Part shown: positions 1 to 7,754 of the stretch, in pieces
How positions within the stretch are numbered: the first letter of the stretch is position 1
Layout: the number at the start of each line of letters is the position of its first letter
Assembly (NCBI GenBank): GCA_012103315.1
Contig: WLWZ01000004.1
Span: 1-64,000, forward strand
DNA from: Alphaproteobacteria bacterium
Lineage (GTDB): Bacteria; Pseudomonadota; Alphaproteobacteria; MPNO01; UBA2964
Length of the DNA: 64,000 nt
Direction of reading: 5' to 3'
The notes under the pieces: model-generated
Told to the model about the DNA's origin: nothing
Databases searched by the model: none
What the model saw: only the letters and a program-made list of their open reading frames with translations
Made by a program: the position numbers and the translations under genes

Positions 1-1642
1 CGCGTGCCTCCAAAATACGCGTTACCAATTGCGGATTGGACTCAGGGATAATCGCGCCACGAAGTCCGAGCTCATATATGTCGTCTCTGAGATCAACCAT
101 ATCGAGAACATCGAGAGCCCGCCTGGTCAACGCATCATGGTCATCAGCGCCAGCGGCGGCGTAATCTATCCAGTCCGCTGCTGTATCATCTGTTGAGTTT
201 CCGGACAGGGTCGCTTCACTGTCATGTTTGGCGCGGGCCGATTTTTCATCGTCAGAATAGTCTGGCGCTTCTAGCGGGCGATGCTTTAAGCCATAGGTCA
301 AATTATCTCGCACCGACGTCGAGAAAATGTACGCTGTTGGACCGACATAGCCGAGCCGTCGACCCGTAACAGCTTCGGACAACTTGTCGAGCGGTGCGCC
401 ATCGACGGTCAGCGTGCCGCCAGTGGAAACGATCAGTCGCGCTAACAGCATGCCAAGCTGGTCTTTGCCGCTGCCCCCAGCACCGACAATTGCAACATGT
501 TTACCTTGTGTCGTTTCGAAAGAGGCAGAGTCAATTAGGGCGTGGCCGGTTTCGTCTTCCAGCCGAATACCAGATGCGGAGAAATCTCCAGCAAGAGCTT
601 CAACAGTGTCAGGCTCACTGATCTGCTGGTCTTCGTCCATCATTCCCATGGGTTCGAATTGCTCGATAACTTGATCATACTTAATCGCGGCATCGGCGCG
701 CCGTTGATAAAAATTGAGCAGTTCTTTCCAGGGTGCTGCGAGGTCTTTGTTTGCGGCGAGAACAGCAACCAGCGTGCCAATACCAAGCTCACCCTGGATG
801 ACCAGATAACCACCGACCGAATAAAAGAAAAATGGCCCGAGATGGTTGACCGTATTGTTGATAAACTTGATCACAAACTTCCAAAGATAGGCTTTGTACC
901 GAGTGAAAAAGATATCGTTCAGCCGATTGGAAAACTCCGCGAGTTCCAGACGGGCTGTGTTGTTTGAATGGACTTCCTGAACGCCCGACACTGTTTCGCC
1001 GATTCTTTCAGACAGGCCGCGGACCAATCGCACGCGTTTTTTATTCAGCAGGTTTACGCGACGCTGGAGCTTGGGAATAAAGTAGAACTGAAGCGGATAA
1101 AACATAATGGCGGCCAGAGCCAACCAAACGTTTTGCCAAAGCACGAACGCCAAAATCACGAGCAAGTAGCCGCCTTGAAAAATCGGCAGCGAATACGCCT
1201 CACCAAAAAAACCACCGAGTGGTTCTACTTCGGCATTGATCATCTGGATAATTTCGCCTTGCGAAACTTTCTTAAATGTCGGCTGCGGAAAACGCAGAAC
1301 CCGCCCATATAGATCGTAGCGCAAACGGCGTAGCATCCGTTCCCCCGCGAGGCCGCGATAGATATTGATCACGTATTTAAAGCCCTGATTCACCAGGACA
1401 AGAATTAGAAAGACCCCGCAGGCCGCAAAGAGATAGGTGATCGAATCCATCTCGTAGCCAAACGTATCGACGTTAAAGGAAACGCCCTTTTTTGCCGCGG
1501 CGTCGCCAATATGATTGATGATTTGTTTTGGGACTTCATAAAACGCGTAAAGAAACGGAAACGACGCAATCGCCATAATGGTCAGCATAATTTGCTGGCG
1601 TTTGCTGTAGCGCAGAATATAGGCGTAGATGTTCTTTTCCAC
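1..1642 (-). CDS. ABC exporter-type permease/ATPase (3' end outside window)
   Basis: At least 547 residues are visible; the C-terminus lies beyond the left edge. I chose the GTG start at 1642 because an AAGGA ribosome site sits 9 bases upstream. The N-terminal half is an exporter-type membrane domain with hydrophobic segments near residues 18-40, 64-85, 150-180 and 265-290. A nucleotide-binding domain follows. Its Walker A, residues 387-394, reads GAGGSGKD, so the Mg-binding Ser/Thr is replaced by Asp. The Q-loop region reads YVGPTAYIF with no glutamine. After it comes a roughly 45-residue acidic insertion. The signature motif is not inside the window. The gene is divergent from the glycosyltransferases at 1833, so a role in moving a glycan or glycolipid is plausible but inferred. 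The altered Walker A suggests weak or regulatory ATP use, or a partner subunit. Confidence 0.8.
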   Translation of the reverse strand, partial: MEKNIYAYILRYSKRQQIMLTIMAIASFPFLYAFYEVPKQIINHIGDAAAKKGVSFNVDTFGYEMDSITYLFAACGVFLILVLVNQGFKYVINIYRGLAGERMLRRLRYDLYGRVLRFPQPTFKKVSQGEIIQMINAEVEPLGGFFGEAYSLPIFQGGYLLVILAFVLWQNVWLALAAIMFYPLQFYFIPKLQRRVNLLNKKRVRLVRGLSERIGETVSGVQEVHSNNTARLELAEFSNRLNDIFFTRYKAYLWKFVIKFINNTVNHLGPFFFYSVGGYLVIQGELGIGTLVAVLAANKDLAAPWKELLNFYQRRADAAIKYDQVIEQFEPMGMMDEDQQISEPDTVEALAGDFSASGIRLEDETGHALIDSASFETTQGKHVAIVGAGGSGKDQLGMLLARLIVSTGGTLTVDGAPLDKLSEAVTGRRLGYVGPTAYIFSTSVRDNLTYGLKHRPLEAPDYSDDEKSARAKHDSEATLSGNSTDDTAADWIDYAAAGADDHDALTRRALDVLDMVDLRDDIYELGLRGAIIPESNPQLVTRILEAR

Positions 1643-1832
1643 GTCGAGCGATCCTTTCCCCGTTATCTCTTTTGTACGCCAACGACAAAGCACCCGCAAT
1701 CGCTGGTAACTTCGACATCACGTTCTATTTAGGAAGATCAACACAAACTGCTACCCGAATTTAGCCGTGATGTGCCATAGTGGCGCGGAAATTGTGCGAC
1801 TTTGTTGCGCATAGCCAAACTTAAGTCACGGG

Positions 1833-3041
1833 ATGACGCAGCGGGTATTAATATACAGTCACGATAGTTTCGGGCTCGGACATTTGCGCCGTTGCCGTGC
1901 AATCGCGCACGCCTTGGTCGAAACGCATCCAGATATGTCCGTACTAATCTTGTCGGGGTCGCCAATCATCGGCAGTTTTGATTTTCGCACACGCGTCGAT
2001 TTTGTTCGGGTTCCAGGCGTCATTAAGCTGCGAAATGGAGAATATACTTCTCTCAGCCTTCATATGGACGTTGAAGAAACGCTAGCGTTGCGCGCAAGTA
2101 TTATCCGCCATACCGCTGAAATCTTTAATCCCGACCTCTTTATCGTGGATAAAGAGCCTGGGGGATTACGCGGCGAAGTCCGTGAAACGCTAGAAATGCT
2201 CAATAAAAGGGGCGTTCCGGTGGTTCTGGGGTTACGAGACGTAATGGACGACCCGCCATCCCTGGCACGGGAATGGGAGCGCAAAAATGCTCTTCCCGTG
2301 GTCCGCGATCTCTATGATGAAATATGGGTTTATGGCCTGCCGCAGATTTGTAACCCGTTAGAAGAAATAGATTTACCGCAATCGGTCCATAGAAAGACTG
2401 TCTATACCGGCTATTTACCACGGGTCGACGAAGGCGCTACTAGACCATCTAGCCATGAGCCGCCAATTGATGGCCCCTATCTTCTGGTTACTGCCGGCGG
2501 TGGTGGTGACGGCGACGCCCTCGTTGACTGGGTTTTACGGGCCTATGAGCTTGACGATGATACACTTTTGCCCGCTTTGGTCGTCTTAGGACCCTTTATG
2601 CCCCCCGAGATGCAGGCTGGCTTCCTCGAACGCGTTCAACATTTGCCGAAAGTGGAAGCAATTACATTCGATCCGGGTGTCGAAGGCTTTATCAAGCAAG
2701 CCGCCGGTGTCGTCGCAATGGGCGGTTACAACACATTTTGCGAGATTCTCTCCTTTGATAAGCCCGCCCTGATCGTCCCACGCACGGTACCACGCCAGGA
2801 ACAGCTTATTCGCTCACAACGAGCCGCCGAACTGGGCATGATCAAGTGTTTGGTCGATGATGGCAACCGAGACCCGCGCATGATGGCGACAGCATTACGG
2901 CATTTACCACAACAGACGAGACCATCGGATATTGTTGTGCCCGGCCTTCTGGACGGACTTGATAACGTTAACCGGCTCACGAACCGAATTCTGTCGAAAC
3001 GCCCGCGGCGCCCCGTCGTATTGGCACGCCAGAACGGGTAG
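1833..3041 (+). CDS. MurG-like glycosyltransferase (COG4671-type), paralogue 1
   Basis: This 402-residue protein has a GT-B fold layout. The N-terminal GLGHLRR motif (residues 14-20) resembles the glycine-rich loop of MurG-type enzymes, and the C-terminal half carries MGGYNTFCEIL, a donor-binding-type motif. No membrane segment is seen. It is the first gene of a run in which every following gene starts within a few bases of, or inside, the previous one. The related protein at 6060 shares both motifs (GIGHLKRA and QGGYNT). The family is called predicted glycosyltransferase by homology; donor and acceptor are unknown. The ATG at 1833 gives the complete first strand. Confidence 0.8.
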   Translation: MTQRVLIYSHDSFGLGHLRRCRAIAHALVETHPDMSVLILSGSPIIGSFDFRTRVDFVRVPGVIKLRNGEYTSLSLHMDVEETLALRASIIRHTAEIFNPDLFIVDKEPGGLRGEVRETLEMLNKRGVPVVLGLRDVMDDPPSLAREWERKNALPVVRDLYDEIWVYGLPQICNPLEEIDLPQSVHRKTVYTGYLPRVDEGATRPSSHEPPIDGPYLLVTAGGGGDGDALVDWVLRAYELDDDTLLPALVVLGPFMPPEMQAGFLERVQHLPKVEAITFDPGVEGFIKQAAGVVAMGGYNTFCEILSFDKPALIVPRTVPRQEQLIRSQRAAELGMIKCLVDDGNRDPRMMATALRHLPQQTRPSDIVVPGLLDGLDNVNRLTNRILSKRPRRPVVLARQNG

Positions 3042-3048
3042 TGCCCCA

Positions 3049-4323
3049 GTGGGCAAGATCGCATTTGTCCTTAAGGGCTATCCTCGGCTGTCAGAGACCT
3101 TTATCGCTCAAGAAATTTTAGGCCTCGAAAAGACCGGATTAGACCTGCATTTATACTCATTGCGACACCCAACAGACGCAAGAAAACACCCAATCCACAA
3201 AGAGATCTCGGCTCCCGTTACCTATTTGCCAGAATATTTGTATCGCGAGCCGGTACGACTAATTAGGGCCTGGAAGTATGTCCGGGCACTACAGTCATAC
3301 CAAAGCGTTTTCTCGTTATGGTTCAATGATTTAAAGAGAGATTTTACGCCCAACAGAATACGCCGCTTTGGACAAGCGGTAGTGCTTGCAGCTGAGCTTC
3401 CAGCAGAAATTACACACCTGCATGCCCATTTTCTGCACACACCAACGTCTGTAACCCGCTATACCGCACACCTACTTGGTATTCCCTGGTCGGTCTCCGC
3501 CCATGCCGTCGATATATGGACAACGCCCGACTGGGAAAAGCGTGAGAAGTTACAGGACTGCTCCTGGGCAACAAGCTGCTCTCAAATGGCCGTTGAGAAT
3601 CTCCAAAGTTTAGCGCCAACACCGGAAAAAGTTACGCTAATTTATCATGGGCTTGATCTCGAGAGATTTCCCGCCACACCTCAAACAAAGTCTCTTCGCG
3701 ATGGCACGCGGCCTGACGACCCAATCCAGATTGTTACGGTTGGCCGGGCTGTGGAGAAAAAGGGCCACGATGTCGTTATTGCTGCACTTTCTTCACTACC
3801 TAAAGAGCTTCATTGGCGATGGACCCATATCGGTGGCGGCGAATTGGTGACATCTCTGAAGAAACAGGCTACCGCAGCGGGCTTAAACGACCGAATAGAG
3901 TGGCGCGGCAGCCTTCCTCAGCAGGATGTCATAGACACCTATCAACGCGCGGATCTCTTTGTTTTAGCCAATCGTATTGCCGTTAATGGCGATCGGGACG
4001 GGCTGCCAAACGTGTTAATGGAGGCGCAGAGCCAAAAACTGGCCTGCATCGCCTCCAATGAAGCCGCTGTGCCGGAACTTATAGAAGACGGCGTTAATGG
4101 ATACCTGGTAACGCCCGAAGAACCCCAATTGTTTGCCGAAAAAATTGCTTATTTGATCAAAGAGCCATTGAAACGCGTAAAAATGGGTGAAGCCGGGCGC
4201 AAGATCATCGAAGAACGTTTTTCTCACCTCAGCGGTATCGAGGCTTTGGCGCTAAAGTTTAGCGCCAAAATACCATCGAAAGCTGATTTTCGCGCCCCAA
4301 GCCCGCAAAAGGTAGCCATATAA
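3049..4323 (+). CDS. GT4-family glycosyltransferase
   Basis: I chose the GTG at 3049, 7 bases after the preceding stop, because VGKIAFVLKGYPRLSETFI is a standard GT4 beginning; a longer reading from 2932 would overlap the upstream gene by about 110 bases. The 424-residue product has the acceptor-side signature HLHAHFLHTP and, in the C-terminal Rossmann half, VGRAVEKKGHDVVI, the GLPNVLMEA loop and an E-x7-E-type region (EAQSQKLACIASNEAAVPELI). It should be a cytoplasmic retaining sugar transferase using a nucleotide sugar. Its partners on both sides are also glycosyltransferases, pointing to stepwise assembly of one glycan. Confidence 0.85.
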   Translation: MGKIAFVLKGYPRLSETFIAQEILGLEKTGLDLHLYSLRHPTDARKHPIHKEISAPVTYLPEYLYREPVRLIRAWKYVRALQSYQSVFSLWFNDLKRDFTPNRIRRFGQAVVLAAELPAEITHLHAHFLHTPTSVTRYTAHLLGIPWSVSAHAVDIWTTPDWEKREKLQDCSWATSCSQMAVENLQSLAPTPEKVTLIYHGLDLERFPATPQTKSLRDGTRPDDPIQIVTVGRAVEKKGHDVVIAALSSLPKELHWRWTHIGGGELVTSLKKQATAAGLNDRIEWRGSLPQQDVIDTYQRADLFVLANRIAVNGDRDGLPNVLMEAQSQKLACIASNEAAVPELIEDGVNGYLVTPEEPQLFAEKIAYLIKEPLKRVKMGEAGRKIIEERFSHLSGIEALALKFSAKIPSKADFRAPSPQKVAI

Positions 4324-4328
4324 CACCA

Positions 4329-5480
4329 ATGCGGGTCGCCTTTTATGCACCAATGAAACCGCCAACCTCGCCGAGACCATCCGGTGATCGCTTGATGGCA
4401 CGGCTGATAATGGCTGCGCTCAAATACGCTGGCCATGATGTGTCTCTGGTCAGCAAATTTCGCAGTTGGAACGGGGAGGGCAGTCCTAAACATCAAAAAA
4501 CCCTCGAAAAACGCGCCAAAAACATTATTAATCGGCTATCTGAGCAATATTCAACAGCCGATAAGGCGTCTAAACCCGAAATTTGGGTCACATACCACCT
4601 TTATTACAAGGCTCCTGACCTTATTGGGCCCCAAATATGTGATTTCCTGAATATTCCTTACGTTGTTGCCGAAGCATCACACGCGCCGAAACGGGCGACT
4701 GGGCAGTGGGCAAGCGGGCACACAACGGCAGAACAAGCCATTCGACGGGCCGATCACATAATTTCACTTAATCCCGTAGATACGCCCTGTATTACGCCTT
4801 TGCTCAAAAAATCGGCTTCCGTTACGCCATTAAAGCCCTTTCTGCCTATAAAACATTCCTTTTTGGGTGAAACCATATCAAATAACCGTCAAAAGCTGCT
4901 CCGGGCGAACGGCTTAGACCCCAATGTAACCACGCTTGCCACAGTCGCGATGATGCGCGAAGGGGATAAGAACGCGTCCTACCGGGTTTTGGCTGAGGCT
5001 CTAAAGCGTATTTCCGGCCTATCGTGGCAATTGTTGATAATTGGCGATGGCGCTACACGGCAGGCCGTTGAGCAGGACTTCAGCGTCCTAGGAACCGCCC
5101 GCATTAAGTTTTTGGGCGCTTTGTCTGGTAAGGATGTCGCTGCTGCAATATCTGCAGCGGATTTGTTTGTCTGGCCTGCCCTAAACGAAGCCTATGGAAT
5201 GGCTATTTTAGAAGCGCAAGCCGCTGGGCTGCCGGTAATCGCCGGAAACTCCGGTGGCGTCGGGCAAATTATTCGCGACGGAAAAACTGGCATTTTAACC
5301 AAAGAGGGCAATATAAAAGACTTCGCAGATGCCATTGGGACGTTGCTCACAGAGTCGACCCGGCGCTCGGCCATGGGGGAGGCAGCAAAACAGACTACGA
5401 AGAAGGACCATTCACTCCAAAAAGCCGCACAAATACTTGATTCTATCCTAATTGAATCCAAAAAAGGAAAAGCACGATGA
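4329..5480 (+). CDS. GT4-family glycosyltransferase
   Basis: A 383-residue protein starting 5 bases after the previous stop. The N-terminal half opens with MRVAFYAPMKPP and contains a PSGDRLMARL stretch where many GT4 enzymes bind the acceptor. The C-terminal half has LLIIGDGATRQAVE, the LNEAYGMAILEAQAAGLPV loop and a closing GVGQIIRDGKTGIL, all typical of GT4. The end overlaps the phosphatase gene by ATGA, suggesting translational coupling. The substrate cannot be told from sequence. Confidence 0.85.
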   Translation: MRVAFYAPMKPPTSPRPSGDRLMARLIMAALKYAGHDVSLVSKFRSWNGEGSPKHQKTLEKRAKNIINRLSEQYSTADKASKPEIWVTYHLYYKAPDLIGPQICDFLNIPYVVAEASHAPKRATGQWASGHTTAEQAIRRADHIISLNPVDTPCITPLLKKSASVTPLKPFLPIKHSFLGETISNNRQKLLRANGLDPNVTTLATVAMMREGDKNASYRVLAEALKRISGLSWQLLIIGDGATRQAVEQDFSVLGTARIKFLGALSGKDVAAAISAADLFVWPALNEAYGMAILEAQAAGLPVIAGNSGGVGQIIRDGKTGILTKEGNIKDFADAIGTLLTESTRRSAMGEAAKQTTKKDHSLQKAAQILDSILIESKKGKAR

Positions 5481-6070
5481 CATCGCTTGCCCTCATCCGG
5501 CATGGCCCTACCGTTTGGAACGAACAAAAGAGATTGCAGGGACAAACAGACATTCCGTTAAGCCCAGGTGGCCGAAAACGAGTGGAAGGCTGGAAAGTAC
5601 CGACTGAGTTTACGGATTTTAAGTGGTATGCCAGCCCGCTAACCCGCGCCCAACAAACTGCGGAGCTCCTGGGTCTGAGTGTCGAAACCGAGCCGGCAAT
5701 CATCGAAATGCACTGGGGCGATTGGGAAGGCCAAACCGGGAAAGACCTAAAAGAGCAATATGGTGACGAATTTATTCGACGCCAAAAAATGGGCATTGAC
5801 CTGCGACCCGACAATGGTGAAAGCCCTCGTGATGTACGAAGCCGTGTCGAAGAATGGGTGTCCCGCATATGCGAGTCCGGAGAGCCCACTGGCGCGGTAG
5901 CGCATCAAGGAATAATCCGCGCCATGGTATCGCTCGCCACGGGTTGGAATATGATTAATCCGGCGCCGGAAAAAATGGATTGGGATGCTGTTCAGCTTTT
6001 CTCAATGAGTTCTGACGGCAAAGTGGAAATTGACCAACTCAATATAAGCCTCATCGCGGATGATAAGTAA
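5477..6070 (+). CDS. Histidine phosphatase family protein
   Basis: A 197-residue member of the phosphoglycerate-mutase-like histidine phosphatases. The RHG motif is at residues 8-10 (catalytic His9). SPLTRAQQTAELL supplies the phosphate-pocket arginine, EMHWGDWEGQTG the acid region, and VAHQGIIRAM the second histidine. Sitting between glycosyltransferases in one tight run, it may remove phosphate from a sugar or lipid-sugar intermediate; that is inference. Related enzymes include alpha-ribazole phosphatase (CobC), but no cobalamin genes are near. Its 3' end overlaps the next gene by 11 bases. Confidence 0.85.
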   Translation: MTSLALIRHGPTVWNEQKRLQGQTDIPLSPGGRKRVEGWKVPTEFTDFKWYASPLTRAQQTAELLGLSVETEPAIIEMHWGDWEGQTGKDLKEQYGDEFIRRQKMGIDLRPDNGESPRDVRSRVEEWVSRICESGEPTGAVAHQGIIRAMVSLATGWNMINPAPEKMDWDAVQLFSMSSDGKVEIDQLNISLIADDK

Positions 6071-7256
6071 GGCTGCCCCGATTTCGAAGAAACCAAAGGC
6101 GCTGTTTTATGTGCAGCACCTACTTGGTATAGGGCATCTGAAACGCGCCGCAACGCTGAGCCGTGCGATGGAGGCCGCCGGGTTCGATGTTACAATCGTC
6201 TCTGGCGGAAAAAACGTGCCTGGTGTCAACATTGGCGCCGCCGACTTTATCCAGCTACCCGCCATGCGATCCAAGGACGAGCATTTTTCCGTAATGCTGG
6301 ACGATAACGACCAACCTGTAGATGACGCCTTACGATCAACGCGACGCGATATGCTGCTTAAGGCGGTCTCGACACTGAAGCCAAGTTTAGTCCTGACGGA
6401 ATTATTCCCCTTTGGACGACGCCATCTGCGCGGTGAAATCATACCGATGATCGAGGCCGCTCGCGACCTTTCTCCGGCACCAAAAATTGTCTGTTCAGTG
6501 CGCGACATCCTGGTTGAGCCAAACAAAAAAGAGCGTGGGCCAGAAATGGTCGCAATAGTAGAGCGCTATTACGATCATGTCCTCGTACACGGCGACCCCA
6601 ACCTCGTGCCCTTTGAAAAAACATTCCCGCTCGCCGATCAGATAGCCGACCATCTTAGCTATACAGGATATATCGTAGACCCACCGCCGAGCGCTGTTGT
6701 CGGGGGTGATAGTGCCGGGGCTAATGAAGTTATCGTATCGGCAGGCGGTGGCGCCCTCAGTGAGCCCCTGTTCAGCGCAGCCATCGACGCCCGACCAAAA
6801 ACGGTTTTTGCAAATAATGTATGGCGTCTTCTCGCAGGACCATCGTTACCCCCGGACGCCTACGACCGACTACGATCAAAAATCACGGACGGCATCATTC
6901 TGGAGCGCGCACGGCCAGATTTTACGACGCTTCTTGCCAATTGCGCATTATCCGTATCACAGGGCGGCTATAACACGGTTATGGATGTTCTCGCCGCGAA
7001 AGTTAGAGCTGTGATCGCGCCATATGCCGGCGGCAAGGAAACCGAACAAACGTTGCGTGCGCGGCTCCTTAGCGAAAAAAGCACACTACAGGTCGTATGG
7101 GAGGAAGACCTCTCGACAGACAGCCTCACGATTGCGGTCAACGCGGCGGCGGCACAAAGCAAGCCTTCCTCAGACGGCATCGCCACCAATGGCGCCATTG
7201 GGTCTGCCGCTATCCTGGCGAACATCATAGGACATGAATCACGGGTGACGTCGTGA
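6060..7256 (+). CDS. MurG-like glycosyltransferase (COG4671-type), paralogue 2
   Basis: A 398-residue relative of the protein at 1833. The glycine-rich GIGHLKRA motif is at residues 23-30 and SQGGYNTVMDVLA lies in the C-terminal half, followed by a YAGGKETEQ stretch matching VPRQEQ in the first copy. The two copies bracket the GT4 and phosphatase genes, so they probably add different residues to the same product or act as a pair. The start overlaps the upstream gene by 11 bases, and the stop overlaps the following GTG by 4 bases. Confidence 0.8.
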   Translation: MISKAAPISKKPKALFYVQHLLGIGHLKRAATLSRAMEAAGFDVTIVSGGKNVPGVNIGAADFIQLPAMRSKDEHFSVMLDDNDQPVDDALRSTRRDMLLKAVSTLKPSLVLTELFPFGRRHLRGEIIPMIEAARDLSPAPKIVCSVRDILVEPNKKERGPEMVAIVERYYDHVLVHGDPNLVPFEKTFPLADQIADHLSYTGYIVDPPPSAVVGGDSAGANEVIVSAGGGALSEPLFSAAIDARPKTVFANNVWRLLAGPSLPPDAYDRLRSKITDGIILERARPDFTTLLANCALSVSQGGYNTVMDVLAAKVRAVIAPYAGGKETEQTLRARLLSEKSTLQVVWEEDLSTDSLTIAVNAAAAQSKPSSDGIATNGAIGSAAILANIIGHESRVTS

Positions 7257-7636
7257 GTGAACATTCCTATCCGCAGAGTGCTATTATCGCTGATTTCGGC
7301 CGCGGGGCGGCTGGCTTATGTGTCACGGCAGGACCGATACTTTTCATCCCGGTAACAACGACCGCCGCTGCAATCATGGGCTTCATGGCGTTCTTATTCA
7401 TTATTTTTCTCATACGAACAGCCGGCCACTATCGTATGATCGTCCAACTTTCGGAAGATCAAATTTCAGCTACCGGCTGGTCCAAAAAGACAATTGAGTG
7501 GCGCGAGCTAACGCACCTCCAATTACGCTATTTCGCCGTCAAAAAAGATCGGTCTCAAGGATGGATGCAGCTCATTATAAAAGATCGCCTGACGACGCTA
7601 CGATTTGACTCGACAGTTTGGGTTTCGACGGGATAA
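7253..7636 (+). CDS. Small membrane protein, 3' part frameshifted
   Basis: The open frame encodes 127 residues with two hydrophobic segments (about 20-36 and 40-58) followed by a soluble part that looks like a membrane-anchored PH-like fold; I do not recognise a named family. The frame ends STVWVSTG. From 7612 the -1 frame reads DSLGFDGITMAAYKAAQR and continues to a stop at 7756-7758, which overlaps the start of the ABC gene at 7755 as ATGA. That fits the four-base overlaps of the neighbours far better than a stop at 7636 followed by a 118-base gap. I infer that one base is missing near 7612 and the natural product is about 168 residues. Confidence 0.6.
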   Translation: MSEHSYPQSAIIADFGRGAAGLCVTAGPILFIPVTTTAAAIMGFMAFLFIIFLIRTAGHYRMIVQLSEDQISATGWSKKTIEWRELTHLQLRYFAVKKDRSQGWMQLIIKDRLTTLRFDSTVWVSTG

Positions 7637-7754
7637 CCATGGCAGCCTATAAAGCAGCGCAAAGAAACGATCTTGTCTTGTCACCTCCCACCATGGAAAA
7701 TCTCGGTGCCCGCGGCATTGTTAAACCCCTCCGATCCAGGCCGGACCTAGCTGT

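Noticed and set aside
1511..1732. Plus-strand frame over the ABC gene start
   Set aside because: Antisense to a well-supported gene, with no motif.
2932..3048. Upstream part of the GT4 frame before 3049
   Set aside because: It lies inside the 3' end of the preceding glycosyltransferase and reads as unrelated protein; the GTG at 3049 starts the GT4 fold.
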